Source: Actinomycetota bacterium
GTDB lineage: Bacteria; Actinomycetota; Rubrobacteria; Rubrobacterales; Rubrobacteraceae
Assembly: GCA_020200675.1 (NCBI GenBank)
Contig: JAIVIG010000316.1
Location: 1 to 14,894 of the forward strand
Reading direction: 5' to 3'
DNA length: 14,894 nt
The notes beneath the pieces are model-generated. The model saw only the letters and a program-made list of their open reading frames with translations, was not told the DNA's origin and searched no databases. The number at the start of each line of letters is the position of its first letter. Within the stretch, counting starts at the first letter, position 1. A program made the translations under genes and the position numbers. Shown here in pieces: positions 6,754 to 12,488 of this stretch.

Positions 6754-8046
6754 TTACACCTCCTCTTCGACGAGCCCTTCGCGCACCTCGTGCTTGAGCA
6801 CCTTACCCATCGCGTTGCGCGGCAACTCGTCCACGAACACGACCTCGCGGGGCTTCTTGTAGCCGGCGAGGTCGTCGCGGCAGAAGTCCTGTACCTTCGC
6901 TTCGGTCAGCTCCGGGTCGGCACGCACCACGACGGCGGTGACGCGCTCCCCGAACTCCTCGTCGGGCAGCCCCACCACGGCGACCTCGGCCACGCCGGCG
7001 CACCCTTCGAGCAACTCCTCGACCTCACGGGGGTAAACGTTGTAGCCGCCGCTGATGATCAACTCCTTCGTCCGCCCGCTTATGGTGAAGTACCCGTCCT
7101 CGCTTACCGAGCCCAGATCCCCGGTGCTGAACCACCCGTCCTCCCGAAGAACCTCCTCGGTTGCGTCGGGCCTGTTCCAGTATCCCTCGAAGACGTGCGG
7201 CCCCCGCACCTCGATCTCCCCTACCTCCCCGGCGGGCATGGGTTCGCGACCCTCGACGCCCACCACCCGCGCCTCCTGGCCCGGGAACGGCCCGCCCACG
7301 GTGCCGGGACGGCGCTCGCCGTCGTAGGGGTTCGTCAGGTTCATACCCGTCTCGGTCATCCCGTACCGCTCCAGGATGCGTTCCCCGAACAGCTCCTCGA
7401 ACCGCTCGAACGCCTGGGGGCTCAGGGCGGCGCTGCCCGCGACGTACAGCCGCAAGGGGGATGGACGCTCCTCGCGCTCCTCCGCCTCTCGGAGCAGGCG
7501 CGTGTACATCGTCGGCACGCCGAAGAACATCGTGAAAGGGCCTTCGAGCAGGGCGTCGTACACCACGGCGGCATCGAACTTGCGCCGCAGCTCGGCGCTC
7601 GCGCCCGAAAAGAACGTGCCGTGCGCGCCGACCATGAGGCCGTGCGTGTGGAAGAGCGGCAGGGTCAAGAGCAGATGATCGTCGGCGGTCCACCTCCAGG
7701 CCTCGCATATGGCTTCTATGTTGGCGACGAGGTTCCGGTGCAGGAGCATCGCCCCCTTGCTGCGGCCGGTCGTCCCGGAGGTGTACGCGATCATCGCCAG
7801 GTCGTCGTTCTTTGGTAGCACCGGCTCGGAAGCTTCGGCGGCATTCAAAAAATCCTCCAGCACTTCACCAGCCTCGATCACGGCCTCCAGCCGGGGCAGT
7901 TCCTCGCGCGCGGCGAAGATCTCGGCCCGGCCACGCAGCCGGTCGTAGGTCCACCGCTCGCCCTCGAAGCGCAGACACGTCTTCTCCGGCGTCTCTTCGG
8001 CGTGCCGGACGAACGCCTCGACGACCGAGGCCGGGCGGCTCGCCAC
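6754..8046 (-). CDS. MatB-like AMP-dependent acyl-CoA synthetase with an internal in-frame deletion
   Basis: An ANL-superfamily adenylating enzyme: carboxylate plus ATP plus CoA gives acyl-CoA. Motifs in order are the P-loop YTSGTTGRSKGAM (88-100), PLFHTHGL (about 130-137), YGMTETGMN (228-236), STGDLG (307-312), the hinge and A8 region GRTKELIISGGYNVYPREVE (324-343) and catalytic Lys415 in PRNAMGK. TETGMNLTNPYDGERRPGTVG strongly recalls malonyl-CoA synthetases (MatB), so a short dicarboxylate or malonate substrate is my best guess. At 430 residues it is about 70 short of the family. The gap is at residues 41-43, where RWTYDRLRGRAE passes directly to a segment (IFAAREELPRLE) normally found after a long stretch of the N-terminal subdomain. 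The frame is kept, so a protein is made but probably misfolds or is inactive. The GTG start at 8046 is preceded by GGAGGG and overlaps a small upstream ORF by one base. It has no obvious role in glycerol breakdown. Confidence 0.85.
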   Translation of the reverse strand: MASRPASVVEAFVRHAEETPEKTCLRFEGERWTYDRLRGRAEIFAAREELPRLEAVIEAGEVLEDFLNAAEASEPVLPKNDDLAMIAYTSGTTGRSKGAMLLHRNLVANIEAICEAWRWTADDHLLLTLPLFHTHGLMVGAHGTFFSGASAELRRKFDAAVVYDALLEGPFTMFFGVPTMYTRLLREAEEREERPSPLRLYVAGSAALSPQAFERFEELFGERILERYGMTETGMNLTNPYDGERRPGTVGGPFPGQEARVVGVEGREPMPAGEVGEIEVRGPHVFEGYWNRPDATEEVLREDGWFSTGDLGSVSEDGYFTISGRTKELIISGGYNVYPREVEELLEGCAGVAEVAVVGLPDEEFGERVTAVVVRADPELTEAKVQDFCRDDLAGYKKPREVVFVDELPRNAMGKVLKHEVREGLVEEEV

Positions 8047-8156
8047 TACTGCCCTCCGCCCGGTAAAGAGAGGTTCGGCCCGCAGGCTGGGGCTAGGTGT
8101 TGCTCCGTCGCGACTGTCGCTTCGGTGATCCCTGGGGCGACTTCCCTGACGCTCAA
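8046..8156 (-). CDS. Small ORF (36 aa) coupled to the acyl-CoA synthetase gene, function unknown
   Basis: A TTG at 8156 preceded by GAGAGGAAG opens a 36-codon frame that stops in TAG at 8046-8048. The stop overlaps the GTG start of the acyl-CoA synthetase in the sequence TAGTG, a normal coupling arrangement. The peptide begins MSVREVAPGITEATVATEQH and continues to a Gly-rich end (LPGGGQ). I do not recognise it. GC at third positions is about two thirds, lower than in the neighbours, so it may be a leader peptide, a remnant of a displaced gene, or chance. Confidence 0.25.
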   Translation of the reverse strand: MSVREVAPGITEATVATEQHLAPACGPNLSLPGGGQ

Positions 8157-8182
8157 AACTTCCTCTCTAGCTGCCCGTCCTT

Positions 8183-8210
8183 CCGGGGGATCGGGCGTCC
8201 GATCCCCCGG
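8183..8210 (-). terminator. Strong 12-bp stem-loop downstream of glpF (attenuator or processing site)
   Basis: A perfect 12 bp stem (CCGGGGGATCGG and its complement) closes on a four-base loop, starting 19 bp after the glpF stop codon and about 137 bp before the acyl-CoA synthetase start. No T-tract follows on the minus strand, so it is not a canonical intrinsic terminator. In the middle of an operon such a stem can cause partial termination or protect the upstream glpK-dhaK-glpF mRNA from 3' decay. A 13 bp palindrome (TGATGT-T-ACATCA, 8220-8232) also overlaps the glpF stop codon. Confidence 0.55.
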
Positions 8211-8229
8211 TATCTCTCATGATGTTACA

Positions 8230-8979
8230 TCAGGGAGCGATGGTGAGCTGGAACAGCAAGGCACCGACGATGCCGCCGACGATCGGGGCGACCACCGGGA
8301 TCCAGCTGTACCCCCAGTCCGACCCACCCTTGCCGGCTATGGGCAAAACGGCGTGGGCTATGCGTGGCCCGAGGTCGCGAGCCGGGTTGATGGCGTAACC
8401 CGTGGGTCCACCCAAGCCCATACCGATTACGGCCACGAGCAGACCGACCAGCAGCGGTCCCACGGCGGTCCCGAAGGCCACGGCGAGACTCGGGTCGCCC
8501 ACGCCCGTCTCGCTCAAGGTCGTTACGATCGCCAGCACGCCGAAGACCAGCATGACGGTACCGATGAACTCGGCGATGAAGTTGGCGGCATAGTTGCGGA
8601 TGGCCGGGCCGGTAGAGAACACGCCGAGCTTGAGCTCCGGGTCCTCGGTCTCCTTCCAGTGCGGCAGGTAGTGCAGCCAGACGAGGACGGCGCCGACGAA
8701 GGCTCCGAGCATCTGGCCGATGATGTAGATCGGCACCTGGGCGAGGGGTACGTTCCCGATGGACGCCAGCCCGAGCGTCACGGCCGGGTTGATGTGGGCT
8801 CCGCTGATACGGCCGACGGCGTAGACCGCTATCGCCACGGCGAGTCCCCACGCTAAGGTGATAGTGAGCCAACCAGCGTTCTCGGCCTTGGAGTTCTTGA
8901 GCAGGACACCCGCGACGACCCCATCGCCGAGCAGTATGAGGATCAAAGTGCCGATGAACTCGGCTAAGAATATATCCAC
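8230..8979 (-). CDS. glpF: Glycerol uptake facilitator (MIP/aquaglyceroporin)
   Basis: A 249-residue six-helix channel that lets glycerol cross the cytoplasmic membrane by facilitated diffusion. Both half-helix motifs are present: SGAHINPAVT (NPA at 64-66) and GYAINPARDLGPR (NPA at 198-200). Asp202 directly after the NPAR arginine is the mark of glycerol-conducting members rather than pure water channels. Hydrophobic helices begin right at the N-terminus (FLAEFIGTLILILLGDGVVAG), with no signal peptide. Full length. The GTG start at 8979 has GGGGAAG 3-9 bp upstream and lies 12 bp after the dhaK stop, so it is co-transcribed with dhaK and glpK. It supplies glycerol to GlpK, which traps it as glycerol 3-phosphate. 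Confidence 0.95.
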   Translation of the reverse strand: MDIFLAEFIGTLILILLGDGVVAGVLLKNSKAENAGWLTITLAWGLAVAIAVYAVGRISGAHINPAVTLGLASIGNVPLAQVPIYIIGQMLGAFVGAVLVWLHYLPHWKETEDPELKLGVFSTGPAIRNYAANFIAEFIGTVMLVFGVLAIVTTLSETGVGDPSLAVAFGTAVGPLLVGLLVAVIGMGLGGPTGYAINPARDLGPRIAHAVLPIAGKGGSDWGYSWIPVVAPIVGGIVGALLFQLTIAP

Positions 8980-8991
8980 TTCTTCCCCTTT

Positions 8992-9993
8992 CTAGAACGG
9001 ACGGCCCGCCGCGACGTCGCACGGCGCTTCGAGGTACCGCTTCATGTCCTCGTCGAGCTTGAGGAGCGTTACGGAGAACCCCGCCATCTCCAGCGAGGTC
9101 ATGTACTCCCCAACGTAGGCCATCTTGTATACGTCCACGCCCTCGCGCTCGAGGACGTCGGAGACGTGGGCGTAGGCGATGTAGAGTTCCATCAGCGGCG
9201 TGCCGCCGAGACCGTTGACCATGACCGCGACGTCTCCCTGGGTGAAGTCGACGGTGTCGCCGAGGACCTTCTGTAGCAGTTCGTCCACGATCTCATCGGC
9301 CGGTTCTATTTTCTTGCGCTCGATGCCGGGTTCGCCGTGGATGCCCATCCCGATCTCCATCTCGTCGTCCCCGATCTCGAAGATGGGCTCGCCGGACTCG
9401 GGCGGGATGCAGCTCGTCAAAGCCATGCCCATCGAGCGCACATTGCTGTTTACACGCTCGGCTATTTCCTTGACGCCCGCCAGGTCCTTGCCGTCGTCGG
9501 CGGCGCCGCCGGCGATCTTGTGGACGAAGATCGTGCCGGCTATCCCGCGCCGCCCGCTCGTGAACGTCGAGTCCTCGACCGCCACGTCGTCGTTGGTCAC
9601 GACGTAGTCGGTTTGTATCCCCTCGTCCTCGGCCAGCTCACCGGCCATCTCGAAGTTGAGGACGTCGCCGGTGTAGTTTTTGACTACGTAGAAGACGCCG
9701 TCGCCACCGTCGACCGCTTTCGTGGCTTCGAGCATCTGATCGGGGGTGGGGCTCGTAAAGACCGAGCCCGCGCAGGCGGCGTCGAGCATGCCGGGGCCGA
9801 CGTAGCCGCCGTGGGTCGGCTCGTGACCGGAGCCGCCCCCCGAGACGAGGGCGACCTTGTTTTGGACCGGGGCGTCCGCGCGAACGAGGACGTTGTGCTC
9901 GGGGATCAGGCGGAGCAAGCCCGGATGGGCGAGCTCCATTCCACGGCACATCTCCTCGACGACCCTTTCGGGCGCGTTGATGACTTTCTTCAT
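8992..9993 (-). CDS. dhaK: DhaK: dihydroxyacetone-binding subunit of PTS-dependent dihydroxyacetone kinase
   Basis: A 333-residue subunit that binds dihydroxyacetone covalently, as a hemiaminal on a histidine, and receives phosphate from DhaL-bound nucleotide to give dihydroxyacetone phosphate. SGGGSGHEPTHGGYVG holds His57, KNYTGDVLNFEMA holds Asp110, and EIGMGIHGEPG holds His219, matching His56, Asp109 and His218 of the E. coli enzyme with an offset of one. The VLNFEMA and VNGLGGTPLMELY blocks are conserved. Full length and intact. The ATG at 9993 lies 25 bp after the glpK stop with AGAGAGG just upstream. Being single-domain, it needs DhaL and DhaM, which are encoded two genes further on. 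Confidence 0.96.
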   Translation of the reverse strand: MKKVINAPERVVEEMCRGMELAHPGLLRLIPEHNVLVRADAPVQNKVALVSGGGSGHEPTHGGYVGPGMLDAACAGSVFTSPTPDQMLEATKAVDGGDGVFYVVKNYTGDVLNFEMAGELAEDEGIQTDYVVTNDDVAVEDSTFTSGRRGIAGTIFVHKIAGGAADDGKDLAGVKEIAERVNSNVRSMGMALTSCIPPESGEPIFEIGDDEMEIGMGIHGEPGIERKKIEPADEIVDELLQKVLGDTVDFTQGDVAVMVNGLGGTPLMELYIAYAHVSDVLEREGVDVYKMAYVGEYMTSLEMAGFSVTLLKLDEDMKRYLEAPCDVAAGRPF

Positions 9994-10018
9994 CTTTTGC
10001 CTCTCTGCGTGAGGTTTA

Positions 10019-11542
10019 CTAAGCCAGCGGCGACTCGACTGCTTCCTGGGCCCAGTCCTTGGCCCGATCGAGAGCTTCCTTCCACCTGGCGTAGAGCCGC
10101 TCGCGCTCCTCGTCGCCCATCTGCGGCTCGTAGCGGCGCCGGAGCCTCCAACGATTCTTGAGCTCCTCGCGATCCTCCCAGAAGCCAGTGGCGAGCCCCG
10201 CGAGGTACGCCGCGCCGAGAGCGGTCGTCTCGAGCATCTCCGGGACCTCCACGGGAACGCCGAGGATGTCGGCCTGGAACTGCATCATCCACCGGTTTGC
10301 GGCCGCCCCGCCGTCGGCCTTGAACGTCGGTATCTCGATCCCCGAGTCAGCTTCCATCGCTTCGACCGCGTCGCGGGTCTGGTAGCACATGCTCTCCAGC
10401 GCCGCCCTCACCAGGTGCGCCCTCGTGGTGCCGCGCGTCAGGCCGATGATCGTGCCGCGCGCGTAGGAGTCCCAGTGCGGCGCTCCAAGCCCCACCAGCG
10501 CCGGGACGAAGTACACGTCGTCGTTCGAGTCGAGGCTCTGGGCGAGTTCCTCGGTCTCGGCGGCGCTCTCGATGATGCCGAGGCCGTCCCTAAGCCACTG
10601 GACAGCCGCCCCGGTTATGAAGATAGCGCCTTCGAGCGCGTACTCGACCGGCTCGTCGCCCAACCCCCAAGCGATGGTGGTCAGGAGGTCGTTCTTGCTC
10701 TTTATGGGCTCGGTGCCGGTGTTCATGAGGGCGAAGGAGCCGGTACCGTAGGTGTTCTTGGTCAGTCCCTTCTCAAAGGCGACCTCGCCGAAAAGGGCCG
10801 CCTGCTGGTCTCCGGCCACGCCCGCGACGGGAACCTCCGCTCCGAAGACGTCCGCGTCCGTGTTCCCGTAGACATAGGAGCTCGGCTTGACCTCCGGCAG
10901 CATCTCTCGCGGCACGCCGCCGAGCATCTCGAGGAGGTCATCGTCCCACTTGAGGTCGAAAATGTTGTACATGAGGGTACGCGAGGCGTTCGAATAGTCG
11001 GTAACGTGCTCCCGCCCGCCGGATAACTTGTAGATAATCCAGGTGTCCATGGTGCCGAGGGCGAGCTCACCGTTCTGCGCTCTCTCTTTCAGGCCGTCTA
11101 CGTTCTCTAAGAGCCACTGGACTTTAGAGCCGGAGAAGTACGCGTCTATGACGAGGCCGCTCTTGTTCGCGACCATCTCGCCGTAGCCCTGCTCCGAGAG
11201 CTCGTCGCAGATCGACGCGCCCCGCCGGTCCTGCCAAACGATGGCGTTGTGGACCGGCTCACCAGTCTCCCGGTCCCACACGACCACGGTCTCGCGCTGG
11301 TTGGTGATCCCGATCGCCGCTATGTCCCCCGGAGAGGCCCCGGCGTCCTCCAGCGCTTGCCGCATGACCCCTATGGTGACGTCCCAGATCTCGTTCGCGT
11401 CGTGCTCGACCCAGCCGGGCCTGGGGTAGTGCTGCGTGAACTCCTGCTGGGCCTCTCCAACCGTCGCGCTGTCATGGTTAAAGACTATCGCCCTGCTCGA
11501 CGTGGTCCCCTGATCTATAGCTAGTACGTAATCCCCTGCCAT
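10019..11542 (-). CDS. glpK: Glycerol kinase
   Basis: A 507-residue FGGY-family kinase that phosphorylates glycerol with ATP to glycerol 3-phosphate. The N-terminal phosphate loop DQGTTSSRAIVF (10-21) is present. Glycerol ligands can be read at canonical positions: Arg83 and Glu84 (NQRET), Trp103 (IVWQD), Tyr135 (DAYFSG) and catalytic-base Asp245 (AGDQQAALFGE). The C-terminal ADGGAAANRWMMQFQADILG motif is intact. The segment 221-236 reads SSYVYGNTDADVFGAE: the histidine that HPr phosphorylates in firmicute GlpKs (within YHFFG) is absent, and so is the E. coli fructose-1,6-bisphosphate loop GGKGG. The ATG at 11542 has GGGAAAGGGAAAGG upstream. It is the first structural gene of the operon; control is probably through the promoter palindrome and leader stem-loop upstream, and GlpP. 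Confidence 0.97.
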   Translation of the reverse strand: MAGDYVLAIDQGTTSSRAIVFNHDSATVGEAQQEFTQHYPRPGWVEHDANEIWDVTIGVMRQALEDAGASPGDIAAIGITNQRETVVVWDRETGEPVHNAIVWQDRRGASICDELSEQGYGEMVANKSGLVIDAYFSGSKVQWLLENVDGLKERAQNGELALGTMDTWIIYKLSGGREHVTDYSNASRTLMYNIFDLKWDDDLLEMLGGVPREMLPEVKPSSYVYGNTDADVFGAEVPVAGVAGDQQAALFGEVAFEKGLTKNTYGTGSFALMNTGTEPIKSKNDLLTTIAWGLGDEPVEYALEGAIFITGAAVQWLRDGLGIIESAAETEELAQSLDSNDDVYFVPALVGLGAPHWDSYARGTIIGLTRGTTRAHLVRAALESMCYQTRDAVEAMEADSGIEIPTFKADGGAAANRWMMQFQADILGVPVEVPEMLETTALGAAYLAGLATGFWEDREELKNRWRLRRRYEPQMGDEERERLYARWKEALDRAKDWAQEAVESPLA

Positions 11543-11618
11543 ACCTTTCCCTTTCCCTCGTTTCCCATCACGAACCGCGCTTGCCTCTGGTCAGTCCCCC
11601 AAACCACCTCCTCACGAC

Positions 11619-11688
11619 GAGAGCCCCGCGCGAAACCCAAGCTTCCGGTAGCAGATTACCGGACCCGTCGGCTTCGCGCGAGGCTCTC
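11619..11688 (-). promoter_or_regulatory. glpK leader RNA: long nested stem-loop, probable GlpP target
   Basis: GAGAGCCTCGCGCGAA (minus strand, 11688-11673) pairs with TTCGCGCGGGGCTCTC (11634-11619) over 16 positions, with one G-U pair. Inside it a second hairpin, TCCGGTA-N6-TACCGGA (11663-11644), has a perfect seven-base-pair stem. The structure lies between the glpK promoter and the glpK start. GlpP in Bacillus acts on leader terminators of glp genes in the presence of glycerol 3-phosphate; the GlpP gene is directly upstream here. No U-tract follows the stem, so it is not a textbook terminator, and the GlpP link is inference from family knowledge and position. GAGGAGGTGG at about 11605-11614 follows but no ORF uses it. 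Confidence 0.55.
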
Positions 11689-11735
11689 TCTCTTATCTCT
11701 GTGCCTACGACACTTATATTGCTTTGTAGGCGAAC

Positions 11736-11764
11736 ACTTTAGTTCGTTCTAAAGTTCTTGTCAA
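11736..11764 (-). promoter_or_regulatory. glpK promoter (TTGACA-N17-TAAAGT) with embedded palindrome
   Basis: On the minus strand a perfect -35 TTGACA (11764-11759) is followed after exactly 17 bp by TAAAGT (11741-11736), four of six matches to the -10 consensus. The promoter lies within the last codons and stop of glpP. A perfect palindrome, ACTTTAG-N6-CTAAAGT (11736-11755), fills the -10 box and most of the spacer, the place where a repressor would block RNA polymerase. A second -10-like TATAAG (11718-11713) lies downstream within a GCCTAC...GTAGGC dyad (11703-11731). The same palindrome in RNA could also act as the weak end of the glpP transcript. Confidence 0.55.
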
Positions 11765-12371
11765 GGTTGGCGTCCGGCTCTTTCCCCGGAGCACGCCACA
11801 GTCCCTGGTCGCTCGTCGAGATCCCGGCGGCGCCCGCGGCGAGTATGGAGGAGACGTCTTCCTGGCTCTTGAGTAGCCCGCCGGCGAGGACGGGTCTTTC
11901 GAGAACTTCGGGGTAGGCGGCGGCCACCTCCGGGTAGGCGAGGGCGGGGAGGATCTCGACGCAGTGGGGCTGCGCCCGCCGGATCAGCTTCACCCCCCGC
12001 TCGACGGCGCCGGAGTCTATGGCGAAGAGGCGGTGGATGGTGAAGAGGCCCGCCTGCTTGGCGAGCTCGACGACGTGGCGGTGCGTGGAGATCACACCCT
12101 CTATCCGTCCGGAGAGGAACCTTAGCCCGCTCGCGTCCGCGGAGACGCCGCCGACGAGGTCTACGTTGATGCACACGGCCGGTCGTCTTCTCGCTGCCCC
12201 GACCCTCTCCAGGACCCGAAAGATATCGCCTCCGAGCACGAACACCGCCGCGTGCTCTCCCGCGAGCGCCACCCGGAGCGCGCTGTCCGGTCCCCGGACC
12301 GCCGGTATCACCGGGTTGCGTCGCAGGCCCCCCAGGAAATCCTTTGCCCGTGCCTCGCCCACCTTACCCAC
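11739..12371 (-). CDS. glpP: GlpP: glycerol-3-phosphate-responsive antiterminator
   Basis: A 210-residue TIM-barrel-like RNA-binding regulator. In Bacillus, GlpP bound to glycerol 3-phosphate prevents early termination in glp leader RNAs and stabilises the mRNA. Family blocks are visible: INVDLVGGVSADASGLRFL, EGVISTHRHVVELAKQAGLF, IHRLFAIDSGAVERGVKLI, VEILPALAYPEV, the phosphate-binding VLAGGLLKSQEDV, and AGISTSDQGLWR near the C-terminus. The 18-residue tail after LWR is polar. The GTG at 12371 is the best available start, just ahead of the region where relatives begin; its ribosome-binding site is poor (AAGGTGG, 12 bp away). It is immediately upstream of glpK on the same strand, as in Bacillus glp clusters, and divergent from the dioxygenase gene. 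Regulation of glpK by it is inferred. Confidence 0.88.
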   Translation of the reverse strand: MGKVGEARAKDFLGGLRRNPVIPAVRGPDSALRVALAGEHAAVFVLGGDIFRVLERVGAARRRPAVCINVDLVGGVSADASGLRFLSGRIEGVISTHRHVVELAKQAGLFTIHRLFAIDSGAVERGVKLIRRAQPHCVEILPALAYPEVAAAYPEVLERPVLAGGLLKSQEDVSSILAAGAAGISTSDQGLWRAPGKEPDANLDKNFRTN

Positions 12372-12436
12372 GCAAGGACTCTACCACCTTGCGACATCCG
12401 GCACCCTCGCACGCCATCGCATACCCCGGTTGCGAT
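12371..12436. promoter_or_regulatory. Pair of N9-spaced palindromes between glpP and the dioxygenase gene
   Basis: Two dyads share the same geometry. CGCAAGG-N9-CCTTGCG occupies 12371-12393 and ATCGCA-N9-TGCGAT occupies 12416-12436. Their centres are 44 bp apart, close to four helical turns, and their right halves share TTGCGA. The first touches the glpP GTG. They lie in a 117 bp divergent intergenic region and look like a two-site operator. In Bacillus the mhq genes are repressed by the MarR-type MhqR, but no regulator gene of that family is in this window. No convincing promoter hexamers were found here. Confidence 0.4.
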
Positions 12437-12488
12437 AGACTGTCGTGGCGACGGCATGAGCAGGGATGGGAAGAGCGGGAGGATCGCC

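Noticed and set aside
6679..7818. A 379-codon plus-strand open frame opposite the acyl-CoA synthetase
   Set aside because: The minus-strand frame carries all the adenylation motifs; the plus-strand translation shows no recognisable domain and mirrors the GC-rich codon pattern.
8002..8856. A plus-strand open frame opposite glpF
   Set aside because: The minus strand has both NPA motifs and correct helices; the plus-strand product is low-complexity and charged, as expected for a shadow.
11596..11618. GAGGAGGTGG in the glpK leader as the ribosome-binding site of an extra small gene
   Set aside because: The starts that follow open only very short frames without conserved features; the run is simply purine-rich leader sequence.
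12252..12488. An upstream extension of the dioxygenase frame to 12252
   Set aside because: It would overlap the 5' part of glpP on the other strand and lacks family similarity; the ATG at 12489 has a good ribosome-binding site and the proper N-terminus.
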